Under the pieces are notes generated by a model. That model did not search any database and was not told where the DNA came from. It worked only from the letters and a program-made list of their open reading frames with translations. This document shows positions 43,825 through 53,114 of a stretch of 64,000 bases of DNA, in pieces (positions within the stretch are counted from its first letter, which is position 1; each line of letters opens with the position of its first letter). Where the stretch lies: contig NZ_CP011924.1 in NCBI RefSeq assembly GCF_000238315.3, positions 641,501 to 705,500 on the forward strand. Reading direction: 5' to 3'. Origin of the DNA: Pseudoalteromonas piscicida (GTDB lineage Bacteria; Pseudomonadota; Gammaproteobacteria; Enterobacterales; Alteromonadaceae). The position numbers and the translations under genes are program-made.

Positions 43825-45339
43825 ATGAATATAACCAAGATCGCAATTGTTGGTGGGGGCACAGCTGGTTGGCTAGCAGCTAATCATCTCGGCTTAGCGC
43901 TTTCTTCAAATAGCAATGTCGAGATTACAGTAATTGAATCTTTAGATATACCAAGTATTGGTGTTGGAGAAGGTACAGTTCCTTACATAGTTAAAAGCCT
44001 AAAAAAATTTGGTATTTCTGAAGCGGAGCTTTTGGGGAGCTGTGATGCTACCTTCAAGCAGGGGATAAGATTTGTTTCGTGGCTTGATGAAAAAGTTCAT
44101 GGAGCACATAACTTTTATTATCACCCATTTGAAGCGCCATATCCCGAAGGACTGGATATAACTAATATATGGTTAAATTTAGGGAAAAAAATACCGTTCG
44201 ATTACGTTGGGATACAATCAAGGGTCTGTGAATCGGGGCTCGCACCTAAACTAAAAACCGATGGCAACTATCAAGGTGTGCTACCATACGCATATCATTT
44301 CGATGCAGCAAAATTCGCAAAATTACTCAAACGCAATGCCCTAGATAGATTTAATGTCAGAGTTTTAAATGGAACAGTTGATGAATCTAAACTAGATCAA
44401 ACAGGACATATTGAATCTCTTTGCATGACAAATGGAGACATACTGCATTTTGACTTTTACGTAGATTGTACTGGTTTTTCAGCGAAGCTAATAAGCTCAG
44501 TTTCTAATGACAGTTTTCAGGATAAAAGTGAGCAGTTGTTGGTAGATACAGCGCTAGTACAGCAGATAGAAAGAGATGATCCAAGCAGCTTGAATCCTTA
44601 CACAACGGCAACCGCACATAAAGCTGGCTGGATGTGGGAAATCCCCCTTACTTCCCGTACTGGAACTGGTTTTGTTTATGCGTCTAAATATATGTCACAT
44701 AAAGAGGCTTTAGAAACGTATGCAAGAATGCTGAATGTTGACTCTGTGAATCCTAGAAAAATAGAAATGAGAGTGGGCTATAGGAATCAAAGCTGGAGTA
44801 AAAATTGTGTAGCGCTAGGACTAGCGCAGGGGTTTGTCGAGCCTTTGGAAGCAACATCTATTTTACTAACAGACTTTTCTGCGGAATTCTTGTCGAAGAA
44901 TTTCCCACTTTCTAGAGCTGAGATATCGGTATTCAGTGACCACTATAATGATGCAGTGAACTGCGCATGGGAAAGTACAATCGATTTCATCCAGTTGCAT
45001 TATATCCTTTCTGACAGGGTTGATAGTGACTTTTGGGTAGAGTATCGAAGCGAGGTAAAGCTCTCAGACTCTCTAGAGCGGAAGCTTGCAAAATTTAAGC
45101 TACGTTCGCCCCAACAAATGGATTTTTGGAGTCGCTTTGAGCTATTTAATGAAAAGAACTTTTTATATGTTCTGTATGGAATGAAATTTAACACTCACCC
45201 GCAAACGACGTCTCAAGCAGAGTTTGATATTGGGCTTAAATTATTAGATAAGAACAATGAGCAACTAAGGCGAGCTAAAGGAGCTCTTTTAGATCATGGA
45301 GAGTGGCTTAAACAATTGAAGCAATATATGTCATCGTAA
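43825..45339 (+). CDS. Flavin-dependent tryptophan-halogenase-like protein
   Basis: A 504-residue FAD protein. The FAD-binding motif IVGGGTAGWLAANHL is at the N-terminus. The active-site lysine of the family (Lys79 in PrnA) is matched by Lys78 in ATFKQGIRF, and the WxWxIP motif that blocks monooxygenase activity reads WMWEIP. These suggest a competent halogenase, but relatives placed beside TonB receptors and SapC are of unknown substrate and have no linked natural-product genes; none is seen here either. It starts right after a terminator, so it may be made at lower levels than the receptor. A role in modifying or sensing the imported compound is speculative. Confidence 0.88.
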   Translation: MNITKIAIVGGGTAGWLAANHLGLALSSNSNVEITVIESLDIPSIGVGEGTVPYIVKSLKKFGISEAELLGSCDATFKQGIRFVSWLDEKVHGAHNFYYHPFEAPYPEGLDITNIWLNLGKKIPFDYVGIQSRVCESGLAPKLKTDGNYQGVLPYAYHFDAAKFAKLLKRNALDRFNVRVLNGTVDESKLDQTGHIESLCMTNGDILHFDFYVDCTGFSAKLISSVSNDSFQDKSEQLLVDTALVQQIERDDPSSLNPYTTATAHKAGWMWEIPLTSRTGTGFVYASKYMSHKEALETYARMLNVDSVNPRKIEMRVGYRNQSWSKNCVALGLAQGFVEPLEATSILLTDFSAEFLSKNFPLSRAEISVFSDHYNDAVNCAWESTIDFIQLHYILSDRVDSDFWVEYRSEVKLSDSLERKLAKFKLRSPQQMDFWSRFELFNEKNFLYVLYGMKFNTHPQTTSQAEFDIGLKLLDKNNEQLRRAKGALLDHGEWLKQLKQYMSS

Positions 45340-45476
45340 TGATAAAGCAGACAATTCAAATGTATGAAAGATCTGTAATGCTTAAATAAATATTTAACTT
45401 CCAATTTGCCCGGAAAACCGCTAGCCTTAGGGGTAATAAATAAAGTAACAAATACGTAAAATAATGGAGCAGTATT

Positions 45477-46187
45477 ATGGCGGAACAACAAGTGCAGCCT
45501 TTACACAACGAAAAGCACGCTAACATCAAAGTAAAAAATGGCGTGAACGTTGATTTCCTTAAAACTCAGCACTTAATGCCTGTAGTGGCGCATGAGTTCG
45601 CGCGCGTAGCGACAGAATTCCCAATGGCGTTTGTTAAAAACACTGAATCAGGTCAATTTCAAGCGGTTGCTATGTTTGGTCTTCAGCCAGGTGAAAACTT
45701 ATTTGTAGACGGTGACAAGTGGACTGGCAGCTTTGTGCCAATGGCCGCAGCACGTTACCCGTTTGGCTTGGTTAAACACCCAGAGCAAGATCAGTTTGGT
45801 ATTGTGATTGACGAAGCAAGCCCGCTAGTTGGTGAAGAAGAAGGCAATGCGCTTTTCGAAGACGGTAAAGAAACTGAATATCTAGGTCGTCGTAAAGAAG
45901 CGTTAGTTAGCTATGTTGAGTTTGCTCGCGTAACTGAAGCGTTTACTCAGTATCTTGCTGACAAAGAGCTTCTAGTTCAACAAACACTAACGGTAGAAAT
46001 CCGTGGTGAGAAAAAAGACATCAACGGTATTTACCTTGTGGATGAGCGTAAGCTAAATGAATTAGGTGACGAAGATTTCCTAGAGCTACGTAAACGTGGT
46101 TATTTAGCACCTATCTTCGCATTCTTAACTTCTACACATCAAGTAGCGCGCCTTGCTCGAATGAAGGCACAGCGCGAAGCGAGCTAA
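45477..46187 (+). CDS. SapC family protein
   Basis: A 236-residue soluble protein of the SapC family, named after a Campylobacter S-layer-associated protein. Features: LMPVVAHEFARVATEFPMAFVK near the N-terminus, NLFVDGDKWTGSFVPMAAARYPF and FLTSTHQVARLARM at the end. SapC-like genes often occur beside TonB receptors and tryptophan-halogenase-like genes in Alteromonadales and Xanthomonadales, in glycan-use loci; the biochemical role is unknown. GGAG lies ahead of the ATG. It ends the receptor-halogenase-sapC cluster with a strong terminator. Confidence 0.87.
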   Translation: MAEQQVQPLHNEKHANIKVKNGVNVDFLKTQHLMPVVAHEFARVATEFPMAFVKNTESGQFQAVAMFGLQPGENLFVDGDKWTGSFVPMAAARYPFGLVKHPEQDQFGIVIDEASPLVGEEEGNALFEDGKETEYLGRRKEALVSYVEFARVTEAFTQYLADKELLVQQTLTVEIRGEKKDINGIYLVDERKLNELGDEDFLELRKRGYLAPIFAFLTSTHQVARLARMKAQREAS

Positions 46188-46216
46188 TCGCGTTTAGATA
46201 TAGAATGATTCGATAG

Positions 46217-46243
46217 AAGCGCTTCCAGAGGAAGCGCTTTTTT
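46217..46243 (+). terminator. Terminator of the TonB receptor-halogenase-sapC cluster
   Basis: Perfect stem AAGCGCTTCC-AGA-GGAAGCGCTT followed by TTTT, 30 bp after the sapC stop. Confidence 0.92.
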
Positions 46244-46266
46244 GTGGATGCTATTTTATAAGTGCT

Positions 46267-46315
46267 ACACCAATTTGCACCTTCAAATTGAGCAAGTATT
46301 AAGACAAATTGGTAT
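46267..46315 (-). repeat. Interspersed inverted-repeat element, short form, copy D (49 bp)
   Basis: It begins ACACCAATTTG and ends CAAATTGGTAT, with internal TTCAAATTGAGCAAGTATTAAG shared with copies A (reverse complement) and C. It abuts the stop codon of the convergent secreted-protein gene at 46315. Confidence 0.6.
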
Positions 46316-46797
46316 TACTTAGCGTTTGGAATAGGACAGTATGAACCGCCTCGAGGGATCCAAACCGAGCGTGTTTCCCAACGACAGTTATACGCTACTC
46401 GGCGTTCTTCTTGTTGAGTTGAAAAAGTATCATGTTGATGAACATAGGTACCTCCAGGCACCTGATAGTTTGGAATTGGATGAGGAATAGTCCAACCTCC
46501 GGGGCAGCTTTGTGTCGCGAGTACGGTTTTAGTTTGCCATAAAGTATAGGGACCGTAAGGTTCTCCTGCTATTAATTTGTAGTGGCAAGTCTTATAACTC
46601 ACATCAACGAGCTCTGTACGGTAGTCACATACCCACACACGTCGCTCATCCCAGTAACCACCGCAGTCAACATTGTTGACTTGGGTGTCATAAAAAGTGT
46701 TGTAATCAACAACTTTAATTTGCTCTTGAGTAGAAGTGGCTTGAGCAGTTCCAAGTAGTAGTGTGCTAAAAGCTGCAATTTTTAGAATGTTTTTCAT
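46315..46797 (-). CDS. Secreted cysteine-containing protein of unknown function
   Basis: A 160-residue protein with a signal peptide (cleavage near AQA-TST). The mature part has six cysteines and many aromatic and basic residues (GGYWDERRVWVCDYRTE, YNCRWETRSVWIPRG), which suggests a small disulfide-bonded periplasmic or secreted domain. I do not recognise the family. Its stop codon sits at the boundary of repeat copy D, so the C-terminus may have been reset by insertion of that element. It stands alone and convergent to the sapC cluster. Confidence 0.65.
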   Translation of the reverse strand: MKNILKIAAFSTLLLGTAQATSTQEQIKVVDYNTFYDTQVNNVDCGGYWDERRVWVCDYRTELVDVSYKTCHYKLIAGEPYGPYTLWQTKTVLATQSCPGGWTIPHPIPNYQVPGGTYVHQHDTFSTQQEERRVAYNCRWETRSVWIPRGGSYCPIPNAK

Positions 46798-47050
46798 ATC
46801 GATTCCTGTCGAATTTCGTTATTTTATTACTTTGAGTTATTTCAAAGTAATAAATATGTTTCCATTTTGTGGTCGAAATAACAACCGTTAGTTGATTGAA
46901 AAATGTTCAAGTTTACTGTTGTGTCTTGCTGCTCATGAGTTTCTTTCAACCACACTGTAAATCGGTTAGCTTGACAATTTTAACGCGAAAGCTTGCATCG
47001 TTCTAAAATTCACCTCATGCTGAAGTTTAATAACGAACCAAGGTATAAAA

Positions 47051-48079
47051 ATGAAAAAAAACTCTTTGCTAGCAGCATTATTAGCCTTGTCGACGACAGC
47101 TGTCGTCGCTGACGAGAAAGCGACCCCGTTTGCGATCGCCATTCATGGAGGAGCTGGTACGATTGAGCGCAGTAACTTCACACCAGAAAAAGAAAAACAA
47201 TACAAAGCTAAGCTAAAAGAAGCCGTTGAAGCGGGTTATAAGGTACTAGAACAAGGTGGAGAAAGCCTTGATGCGGTAACGGCAGCCATTAACATTCTTG
47301 AAGATTCTCCTTTTTTTAATGCTGGTAAGGGTGCCGTGTACACTTATGATGAAGGGCATGAGCTAGATGCATCAATCATGGATGGTCGTAATCGCCAAGC
47401 GGGCGCTGTGGCGGGGGTGAAGCACATTAAAAACCCAATCGATCTGGCAAAAGAAGTAATGCAGCACTCAGTACACGTCATGCTAAGTGGTGAAGGTGCA
47501 GAAGACTTTGCTAAGAAACGCGGTTTTACGTTAGTGGAAAACAACTACTTTGACACCGATGCTCGCTATCAATCACTCTTAAAGGCGAAAAAGCGATTGC
47601 AGATAAAAGAAGCGGCGACCAAAGACTATCAGGCGGCACATCAACAATTAGAGAGCCAATATAAGATGGGAACTGTGGGGGCTGTCGCACTTGATAAACA
47701 GGGGAATTTAGCGGCTGGAACGTCAACCGGTGGGATGACGGCTAAACGCTTTGGACGGATAGGTGACTCACCAGTGATTGGGGCGGGCACATTTGCGGAT
47801 AACCGCTCTTGTGCTGTGTCAGCAACGGGACATGGTGAGTATTTTATTCGATATAATGTCGCAGCTGATATTTGTGCTCGTGTCGCTTATCAAAACAAGT
47901 CGATTGAAAAAGCGGGAAAAGAAGTGATTTTTGATACGCTTTATCCAATTGGTGGCACGGGTGGGGTGATCATTGTTGACCCTAAAGGAAATATTAGCAT
48001 GCCATTTAATACCGCGGGGATGTATCGTGCGAGCAAGTCGTCAACAACACAGACCTATGTTGGTATTTATAGCGAGTAA
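47051..48079 (+). CDS. Isoaspartyl peptidase / L-asparaginase (plant type), exported
   Basis: A 342-residue N-terminal-nucleophile hydrolase that cleaves isoaspartyl dipeptides and asparagine. A signal peptide (cleavage near VVA-DEK) sends it to the periplasm. The precursor is expected to self-cleave before Thr208 in YKMGTVGAVALD, giving alpha and beta chains; GGTGGVIIVD and STGGMTAKRFGRIGDSP supply the substrate pocket. The gene is monocistronic with a strong terminator. Confidence 0.93.
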   Translation: MKKNSLLAALLALSTTAVVADEKATPFAIAIHGGAGTIERSNFTPEKEKQYKAKLKEAVEAGYKVLEQGGESLDAVTAAINILEDSPFFNAGKGAVYTYDEGHELDASIMDGRNRQAGAVAGVKHIKNPIDLAKEVMQHSVHVMLSGEGAEDFAKKRGFTLVENNYFDTDARYQSLLKAKKRLQIKEAATKDYQAAHQQLESQYKMGTVGAVALDKQGNLAAGTSTGGMTAKRFGRIGDSPVIGAGTFADNRSCAVSATGHGEYFIRYNVAADICARVAYQNKSIEKAGKEVIFDTLYPIGGTGGVIIVDPKGNISMPFNTAGMYRASKSSTTQTYVGIYSE

Positions 48080-48113
48080 AACAATATTTCGTTGAGACTA
48101 AGCAAGTTCTTCA

Positions 48114-48150
48114 AACGCCAGCTATTATTATCATGATAGCTGGCGTTTTT
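48114..48150 (+). terminator. Terminator after the isoaspartyl peptidase gene
   Basis: A 12-bp stem AACGCCAGCTAT / ATAGCTGGCGTT with a 10-base AT-rich loop, followed by TTT. Confidence 0.88.
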
Positions 48151-48164
48151 AATGGAGATGAGCA

Positions 48165-48593
48165 ATGCAATCAATAAAAGTCGCAGACTACTTAAATCAT
48201 CGCCCCGTAACATTCAAACAGGACATGCGCGTAGAATCAGCGGTAGAAAAGCTGCTACAAAGCGGCCAGTCGGGCGGGCCGGTTATAGACGAAGCAAGGC
48301 GGGTTATTGGGTTTTTATCTGAGCAGGATTGCCTCAAAAAAATGCTAGAGGCGACCTATCAAAATGAGTCTCATAGTGTGGTGTCCGATGTGATGACAAA
48401 AGAGCCTCTGTGTGTAAAACGCGAAGACAGCATAGTGCAAATGGCAGATTTGATGATTTGCAACAAGCCCAAAGTGTACCCGGTAGTTGACGATGAAGGT
48501 CGCTTACTTGGGGTTATCAGTCGTGCAAACGTGCTATTAGCGTTGGATAAGCATTTACATGATGCTTATGTCTCTGGTCACCGTTACGTATAA
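48165..48593 (+). CDS. Two-CBS-domain protein
   Basis: A 142-residue protein made almost wholly of a CBS pair: the first repeat includes SGGPVIDEARRVIGFLSEQD, the second VYPVVDDEGRLLGVISRANVL. Such pairs bind adenine nucleotides and act as regulatory modules. With no fused catalytic domain, its partner is unknown. GGAGATGAG lies just upstream of the ATG. Confidence 0.85.
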   Translation: MQSIKVADYLNHRPVTFKQDMRVESAVEKLLQSGQSGGPVIDEARRVIGFLSEQDCLKKMLEATYQNESHSVVSDVMTKEPLCVKREDSIVQMADLMICNKPKVYPVVDDEGRLLGVISRANVLLALDKHLHDAYVSGHRYV

Positions 48594-48746
48594 AGCGATG
48601 AAATTTACGAGCTGTTAAGGTAACCCATGAGGAGTTGCCTTGAGAATAACAGCAAAAATCTCAATTCCTAACCAAATTTAGTTGGGTTCGTCTAATCTGA
48701 TTTGATAAACTACACGGCGTTTTATGTAATCACAAGGTGTCGTGTA

Positions 48747-51700
48747 GTGCAGGTTGACTCGCTGTTCAAAGAGCTAAATTCATGTCTTAAAAAGGATCAC
48801 TTCATCCTCAAAAAGCGCCTCCATGGTGCGAAAAAAATTACCGATCAAGAAAAGCAAAAGCAGGTAGTCGCAAAAGTAGCGGCTGCGATTGCAAAAAGCC
48901 AAGAATTAAAGGTAACAAGAAGTGCCAATATTCCAGCAGTAGAGTATCCTGAGCAACTACCCGTCAGCCAGAAAAAAGACGACATCAAAGCAGCCATCGC
49001 GAATAACCAAGTGGTCATTGTTGCCGGTGAAACAGGCTCGGGGAAGACCACGCAGCTACCTAAAATTTGTTTAGAGCTTGGTCGAGGCGTGGATGGCTAT
49101 ATTGGTCATACACAGCCTAGAAGACTAGCGGCAAGAAGCGTATCTACCCGTATCGCAGAGGAAATTGGCTGCGAGATGGGGCAAGAAGTTGGATTTAAAA
49201 TTCGCTTCTCAGATCAAGTTTCTGACAATACATACGTAAAACTGATGACCGACGGTATTTTGCTCTCGGAAATTCAACAAGACAGATTCCTCAACCAGTA
49301 CGACACAATCATCATTGATGAAGCGCACGAGCGTAGCCTGAATATTGATTTTATTCTGGGTTATTTAAAGCAGCTGTTGCCGAAGCGTCCAGATCTTAAA
49401 GTGATTATTACCTCAGCAACCATTGACCCTGAGCGTTTTTCCAAACATTTTAGTGACGCACCTATTATTGAGGTGTCAGGACGAACTTATCCAGTAGAAG
49501 TGAGATATCGTCCAGTTGAAGATGTAGACTCACAAAATGGCGAAGCAGAAAATGACCAGTTGCAGGGCATTTTTGATGCGGTTGATGAGCTTTGTGCCGA
49601 AGGACCCGGGGATATTTTGGTATTTATGAACGGTGAGCGTGAAATTCGTGACACCGCTGACGCGCTGGCAAAACGCAATTTAAAAGGCGTTGAGATTTTA
49701 CCTTTGTATGCGCGCCTGTCTAATGCCGAACAAAATCGCATTTTTGCGCCCCATAGCCAACGGCGCATCGTATTGTCTACAAACGTTGCGGAAACGTCAT
49801 TGACCGTACCAGGTATTCGCTATGTTATCGACCCGGGTACTGCGAGAATAAGCTGCTACAGTTATCGAACCAAAGTGCAACGCTTACCGATTGAAGCGGT
49901 ATCACAAGCCAGTGCAAACCAGCGTAAAGGTCGATGTGGGCGTGTGGCATCCGGTATTTGTATTCGTTTATATTCTGAAGACGACTTTTTAGGGCGCCCT
50001 GAGTTTACCGATCCTGAAATTCTAAGAACCAATTTAGCTTCGGTTATTTTGCAAATGCTTGCACTTGGACTTGGTGATATAAGTCAATTCCCATTTGTAC
50101 AAGCGCCTGATAGCCGTAATATCAAAGATGGTATGTCGTTACTTGAAGAGCTGGAGGCGATAGTTCCTGCACAGCGCAGAGAAAAGGCCAAGCTCACAGA
50201 ATCAGGTCGTAAACTAAGTCGCTTACCCATAGACCCAAGGCTTGCCAAAATGGTGATGTCAGGGGCACAAAATAATGCGCTTTGGGAAGCGATAGTGATC
50301 ACCGCGGCATTGTCTATTCAAGACCCAAGAGAGCGTCCTCAAGACAAACGTGCAGCCGCTGACGAAAAACACAATCGCTTTGAGTGCGAACACTCTGACT
50401 TTGTTGCATATCTAAATCTATGGAACTATATTGAAGCGCAGCAGCAAGCACTGACGCGTAACCAGTTTAGAAAGCAATGCCAAAAAGACTTTTTGGCCTA
50501 CATGCGCGTACGTGAGTGGCAAGATATTATATATCAGCTGACCACGGTGTGTGAGGAGCTCGGCTTTAAAATAAATAGCAGTTCTGCAAGCGATGAAGCT
50601 ATCCATCAATCTTTGCTAAGTGGCATGCTTAGCCATATTGGTGTAAAGGACGAAAAGCAAAAGCAAGTCTTTAAAGGCGCACGTAACAGCCAATTTCATA
50701 TTTTCCCCGGTTCAACACTGTTTAAGAAAAGCCCTAAGTGGCTAATGTCTGCAGAGCTTGTGGAAACCAGTAAACTTTATGCTCGGGTTAACGCCAAGAT
50801 CGATGTAAATTGGATTGCGCCGCTCGCCAAGTATTTAGTTAATAGCAGCTATAGTGAACCGCATTGGGAGAAAAAGGCTGGAGCGGTTATTGCATTTGAA
50901 CAACAAACCTTATACGGCTTGATCATCGTTGGCCGCAAACGCACGGTGTATAGCGATATTGATCCTGTGGTTAGCCGAGAGATATTTATTCGTGAAGCGT
51001 TAGCAAATGGTCAACTTGGCCAGAGCGAAGGTTTTTTAAGCGCAAACCAAAAATTGGTTGAAGAAGTGCAAGCGCTTGAAGATAAAGCGAGGCGTCGCGA
51101 TATCCTAGTCGACGAAGAAGATGTGGTTGCGTTTTATAACGATCGAATTCCACAAGACGTAAATAATCGTGCTGCGTTTAGTAAATGGTGGCGTTCACAA
51201 AAGCAAAAAGACAAACGCTTTTTGCATATGACGCGCGATCTATTAATGAAGCATGACGCTGAACATATCACGGATATCCATTACCCTGATACGTGGCAGC
51301 AGGGGAATTTGATTTTGCCTCTCAGTTACCACTTTGACCCAGGCCAAGCACTCGACGGCGTGGTGGTCAATATTCCTCTGGCATTGTTAAACCAAGTTCA
51401 AGATGAAGGTTTTGATTGGCATATCCCTGCGCTCAGACATGAGCTGGTTTGTGGGCTTATTAAGTCACTGCCGAAGACCTTGAGACGTAATTTTGTGCCA
51501 GCACCAAATTATGCCGATGCTGTGCTTGCCGCCGTTGAGGTAATGCAAGGCTCATTTATCGAAGCGGTGGCCAACCGTTTACTCAGAATGACAGGTGTCA
51601 AAGTCGCCGAGTCAGATTGGGATGTTAGTTCACTTGAGCCGCACTTAAAAATGCAATTTCAGGTAGTCGATGACAAAGGCAAGGTGATAGCCCATAGCTT

Positions 51701-52640
51701 TGATTTATTGACACTTAAGGCAAAGTTGCAAGGGCAAGTGACCGAAACGCTGTCGCAAGTGGCAGAGCAAGGGATCGAGCAGACGGATATTCAGCAGTGG
51801 GATTTTGGCGAGCTGCCAGAGCAATATACTAAAAAGCAAGGCAATTATGAGATTAAGGCTTTCCCTGCATTAGTCGATAAAAAACAAAGTGCGGCTATAG
51901 AACTGTTTGATAACGAAATAAAAGCCCAAGCAGCACATCAAGCTGGATTGCGCCGTCTTGTGCTACTCAATGTTCCTTCGCCTGTTAAATACCTGCAGCA
52001 ACACTTACCAAATAAGGCTAAGTTAGGATTGTACTTTAATCCCTTTGGTAAAGTGCATGATTTAGTTGATGACTGTACGCAAGCTGGGGTTGATAAGTTG
52101 CTGCGTGCATTTGGCGAGATCAGAGAAGACGTCGCGTTTGAAAAAGCCAAAGAGCACATTCGAGCTGAGCTAGGTGACACTGTAGTTGAAATTGCGAAGC
52201 AAGTTGAGGCTGTGCTTAGTATTGCCCACAGTATTAACAAGCGTATGAAAGGCAGAGTGGATCTCACGATGATCACCGCGCACGGCGACATAAAATCTCA
52301 GTTATCCGGTCTTATCTTTAAAGGCTTTGTCACCGCTCATGGTGCTGACAAAATCTCTGATATTTTACGCTACATGAAAGCGATTGAAAAAAGGCTTGAA
52401 AAACTTGCGGTAGACCCAAACAGAGATAGGCTGTGTGTACTCGAATTGGAAAAAGTTGCTGCGGCCTATCAAGACAAGTTGGCAAAAATTCCTTCTGGAT
52501 TACCTGTACCAGAGTCGCTTATAAATATTTTTTGGATGCAACAGGAACTTCGCGTGTCTTTGTTTGCTCAAACATTAGGAACGGCTTATCCGATTTCGGC
52601 TAAACGCGTTCTGAATTCGATAAAAGAGTGCGAAATATAA
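48747..52640 (+). CDS. hrpA: ATP-dependent RNA helicase HrpA
   Basis: A 1297-residue DEAH-box helicase, matching E. coli HrpA (1300). The GTG at 48747, with AAGGTG upstream, aligns the N-terminus with the known protein; a TTG at 48702 would add 15 unlikely residues. Motifs: GETGSGKTTQLPKICLELG (Walker A), IIDEAHERSLN (DEAH), ITSATIDPERF (motif III), NVAETSLTVPGIRYVIDPG and QRKGRCGRVASG (motif VI). Helicase-associated and OB-fold domains follow, then the long HrpA-specific C-terminal region. In E. coli HrpA helps rescue stalled and collided ribosomes and acts in fimbrial mRNA processing. Confidence 0.96.
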   Translation: MQVDSLFKELNSCLKKDHFILKKRLHGAKKITDQEKQKQVVAKVAAAIAKSQELKVTRSANIPAVEYPEQLPVSQKKDDIKAAIANNQVVIVAGETGSGKTTQLPKICLELGRGVDGYIGHTQPRRLAARSVSTRIAEEIGCEMGQEVGFKIRFSDQVSDNTYVKLMTDGILLSEIQQDRFLNQYDTIIIDEAHERSLNIDFILGYLKQLLPKRPDLKVIITSATIDPERFSKHFSDAPIIEVSGRTYPVEVRYRPVEDVDSQNGEAENDQLQGIFDAVDELCAEGPGDILVFMNGEREIRDTADALAKRNLKGVEILPLYARLSNAEQNRIFAPHSQRRIVLSTNVAETSLTVPGIRYVIDPGTARISCYSYRTKVQRLPIEAVSQASANQRKGRCGRVASGICIRLYSEDDFLGRPEFTDPEILRTNLASVILQMLALGLGDISQFPFVQAPDSRNIKDGMSLLEELEAIVPAQRREKAKLTESGRKLSRLPIDPRLAKMVMSGAQNNALWEAIVITAALSIQDPRERPQDKRAAADEKHNRFECEHSDFVAYLNLWNYIEAQQQALTRNQFRKQCQKDFLAYMRVREWQDIIYQLTTVCEELGFKINSSSASDEAIHQSLLSGMLSHIGVKDEKQKQVFKGARNSQFHIFPGSTLFKKSPKWLMSAELVETSKLYARVNAKIDVNWIAPLAKYLVNSSYSEPHWEKKAGAVIAFEQQTLYGLIIVGRKRTVYSDIDPVVSREIFIREALANGQLGQSEGFLSANQKLVEEVQALEDKARRRDILVDEEDVVAFYNDRIPQDVNNRAAFSKWWRSQKQKDKRFLHMTRDLLMKHDAEHITDIHYPDTWQQGNLILPLSYHFDPGQALDGVVVNIPLALLNQVQDEGFDWHIPALRHELVCGLIKSLPKTLRRNFVPAPNYADAVLAAVEVMQGSFIEAVANRLLRMTGVKVAESDWDVSSLEPHLKMQFQVVDDKGKVIAHSFDLLTLKAKLQGQVTETLSQVAEQGIEQTDIQQWDFGELPEQYTKKQGNYEIKAFPALVDKKQSAAIELFDNEIKAQAAHQAGLRRLVLLNVPSPVKYLQQHLPNKAKLGLYFNPFGKVHDLVDDCTQAGVDKLLRAFGEIREDVAFEKAKEHIRAELGDTVVEIAKQVEAVLSIAHSINKRMKGRVDLTMITAHGDIKSQLSGLIFKGFVTAHGADKISDILRYMKAIEKRLEKLAVDPNRDRLCVLELEKVAAAYQDKLAKIPSGLPVPESLINIFWMQQELRVSLFAQTLGTAYPISAKRVLNSIKECEI

Positions 52641-52721
52641 ACTTGCATTTTAGAGTACGACAGTTACTTTATTATATGAGGAAGTAAAGTTTTGGATTGT
52701 GAGAAGGAAGCGGCATTGAAT

Positions 52722-53105
52722 ATGTCCACACGAGAGAAAAGGAAAAATGCACCGCATCTGCTAGTGGTCGACGACGAGTATTTTAACTATGAAATGCTCG
52801 AAGTGGCGCTGTCAGGGGCGTTTGAGCTGAGCTATGCAAACTCGGGCACGAGTTGCTTGTCTAATGCGATTGCTGATCCTCCAGATGCTATTTTGCTTGA
52901 TGTATGTATGCCGGGCCTTGACGGTTACGACACCTGTCGAATGTTGAAAAATACACCAGAGACGAAGGACATTCCTGTATTAATGGTATCTGGTTTAGAG
53001 TCCGAAAAAGAACAAAAAGCGGGATTCGATGCCGGCTGCGATGCCTATGTGGTAAAGCCATTTTCAATGCAATCGCTATTAGAAAAAATAAAATCAATGG
53101 TGTAG
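52722..53105 (+). CDS. Single-domain response regulator (REC only)
   Basis: A 127-residue protein consisting of one receiver domain: acidic pocket LLVVDDEYFN, acceptor aspartate in AILLDVCMPGLDGYD, switch residue in VLMVSGLES and the conserved lysine in AYVVKPFS. No output domain is attached. The ATG at 52722 is listed; a TTG at 52716 has better spacing from AAGGAAG and may be the real start. It lies 9 bp upstream of a PilZ gene, so the two are likely cotranscribed, linking phosphorylation and cyclic-di-GMP signalling. Confidence 0.87.
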   Translation: MSTREKRKNAPHLLVVDDEYFNYEMLEVALSGAFELSYANSGTSCLSNAIADPPDAILLDVCMPGLDGYDTCRMLKNTPETKDIPVLMVSGLESEKEQKAGFDAGCDAYVVKPFSMQSLLEKIKSMV

Positions 53106-53114
53106 GAGCATTAT

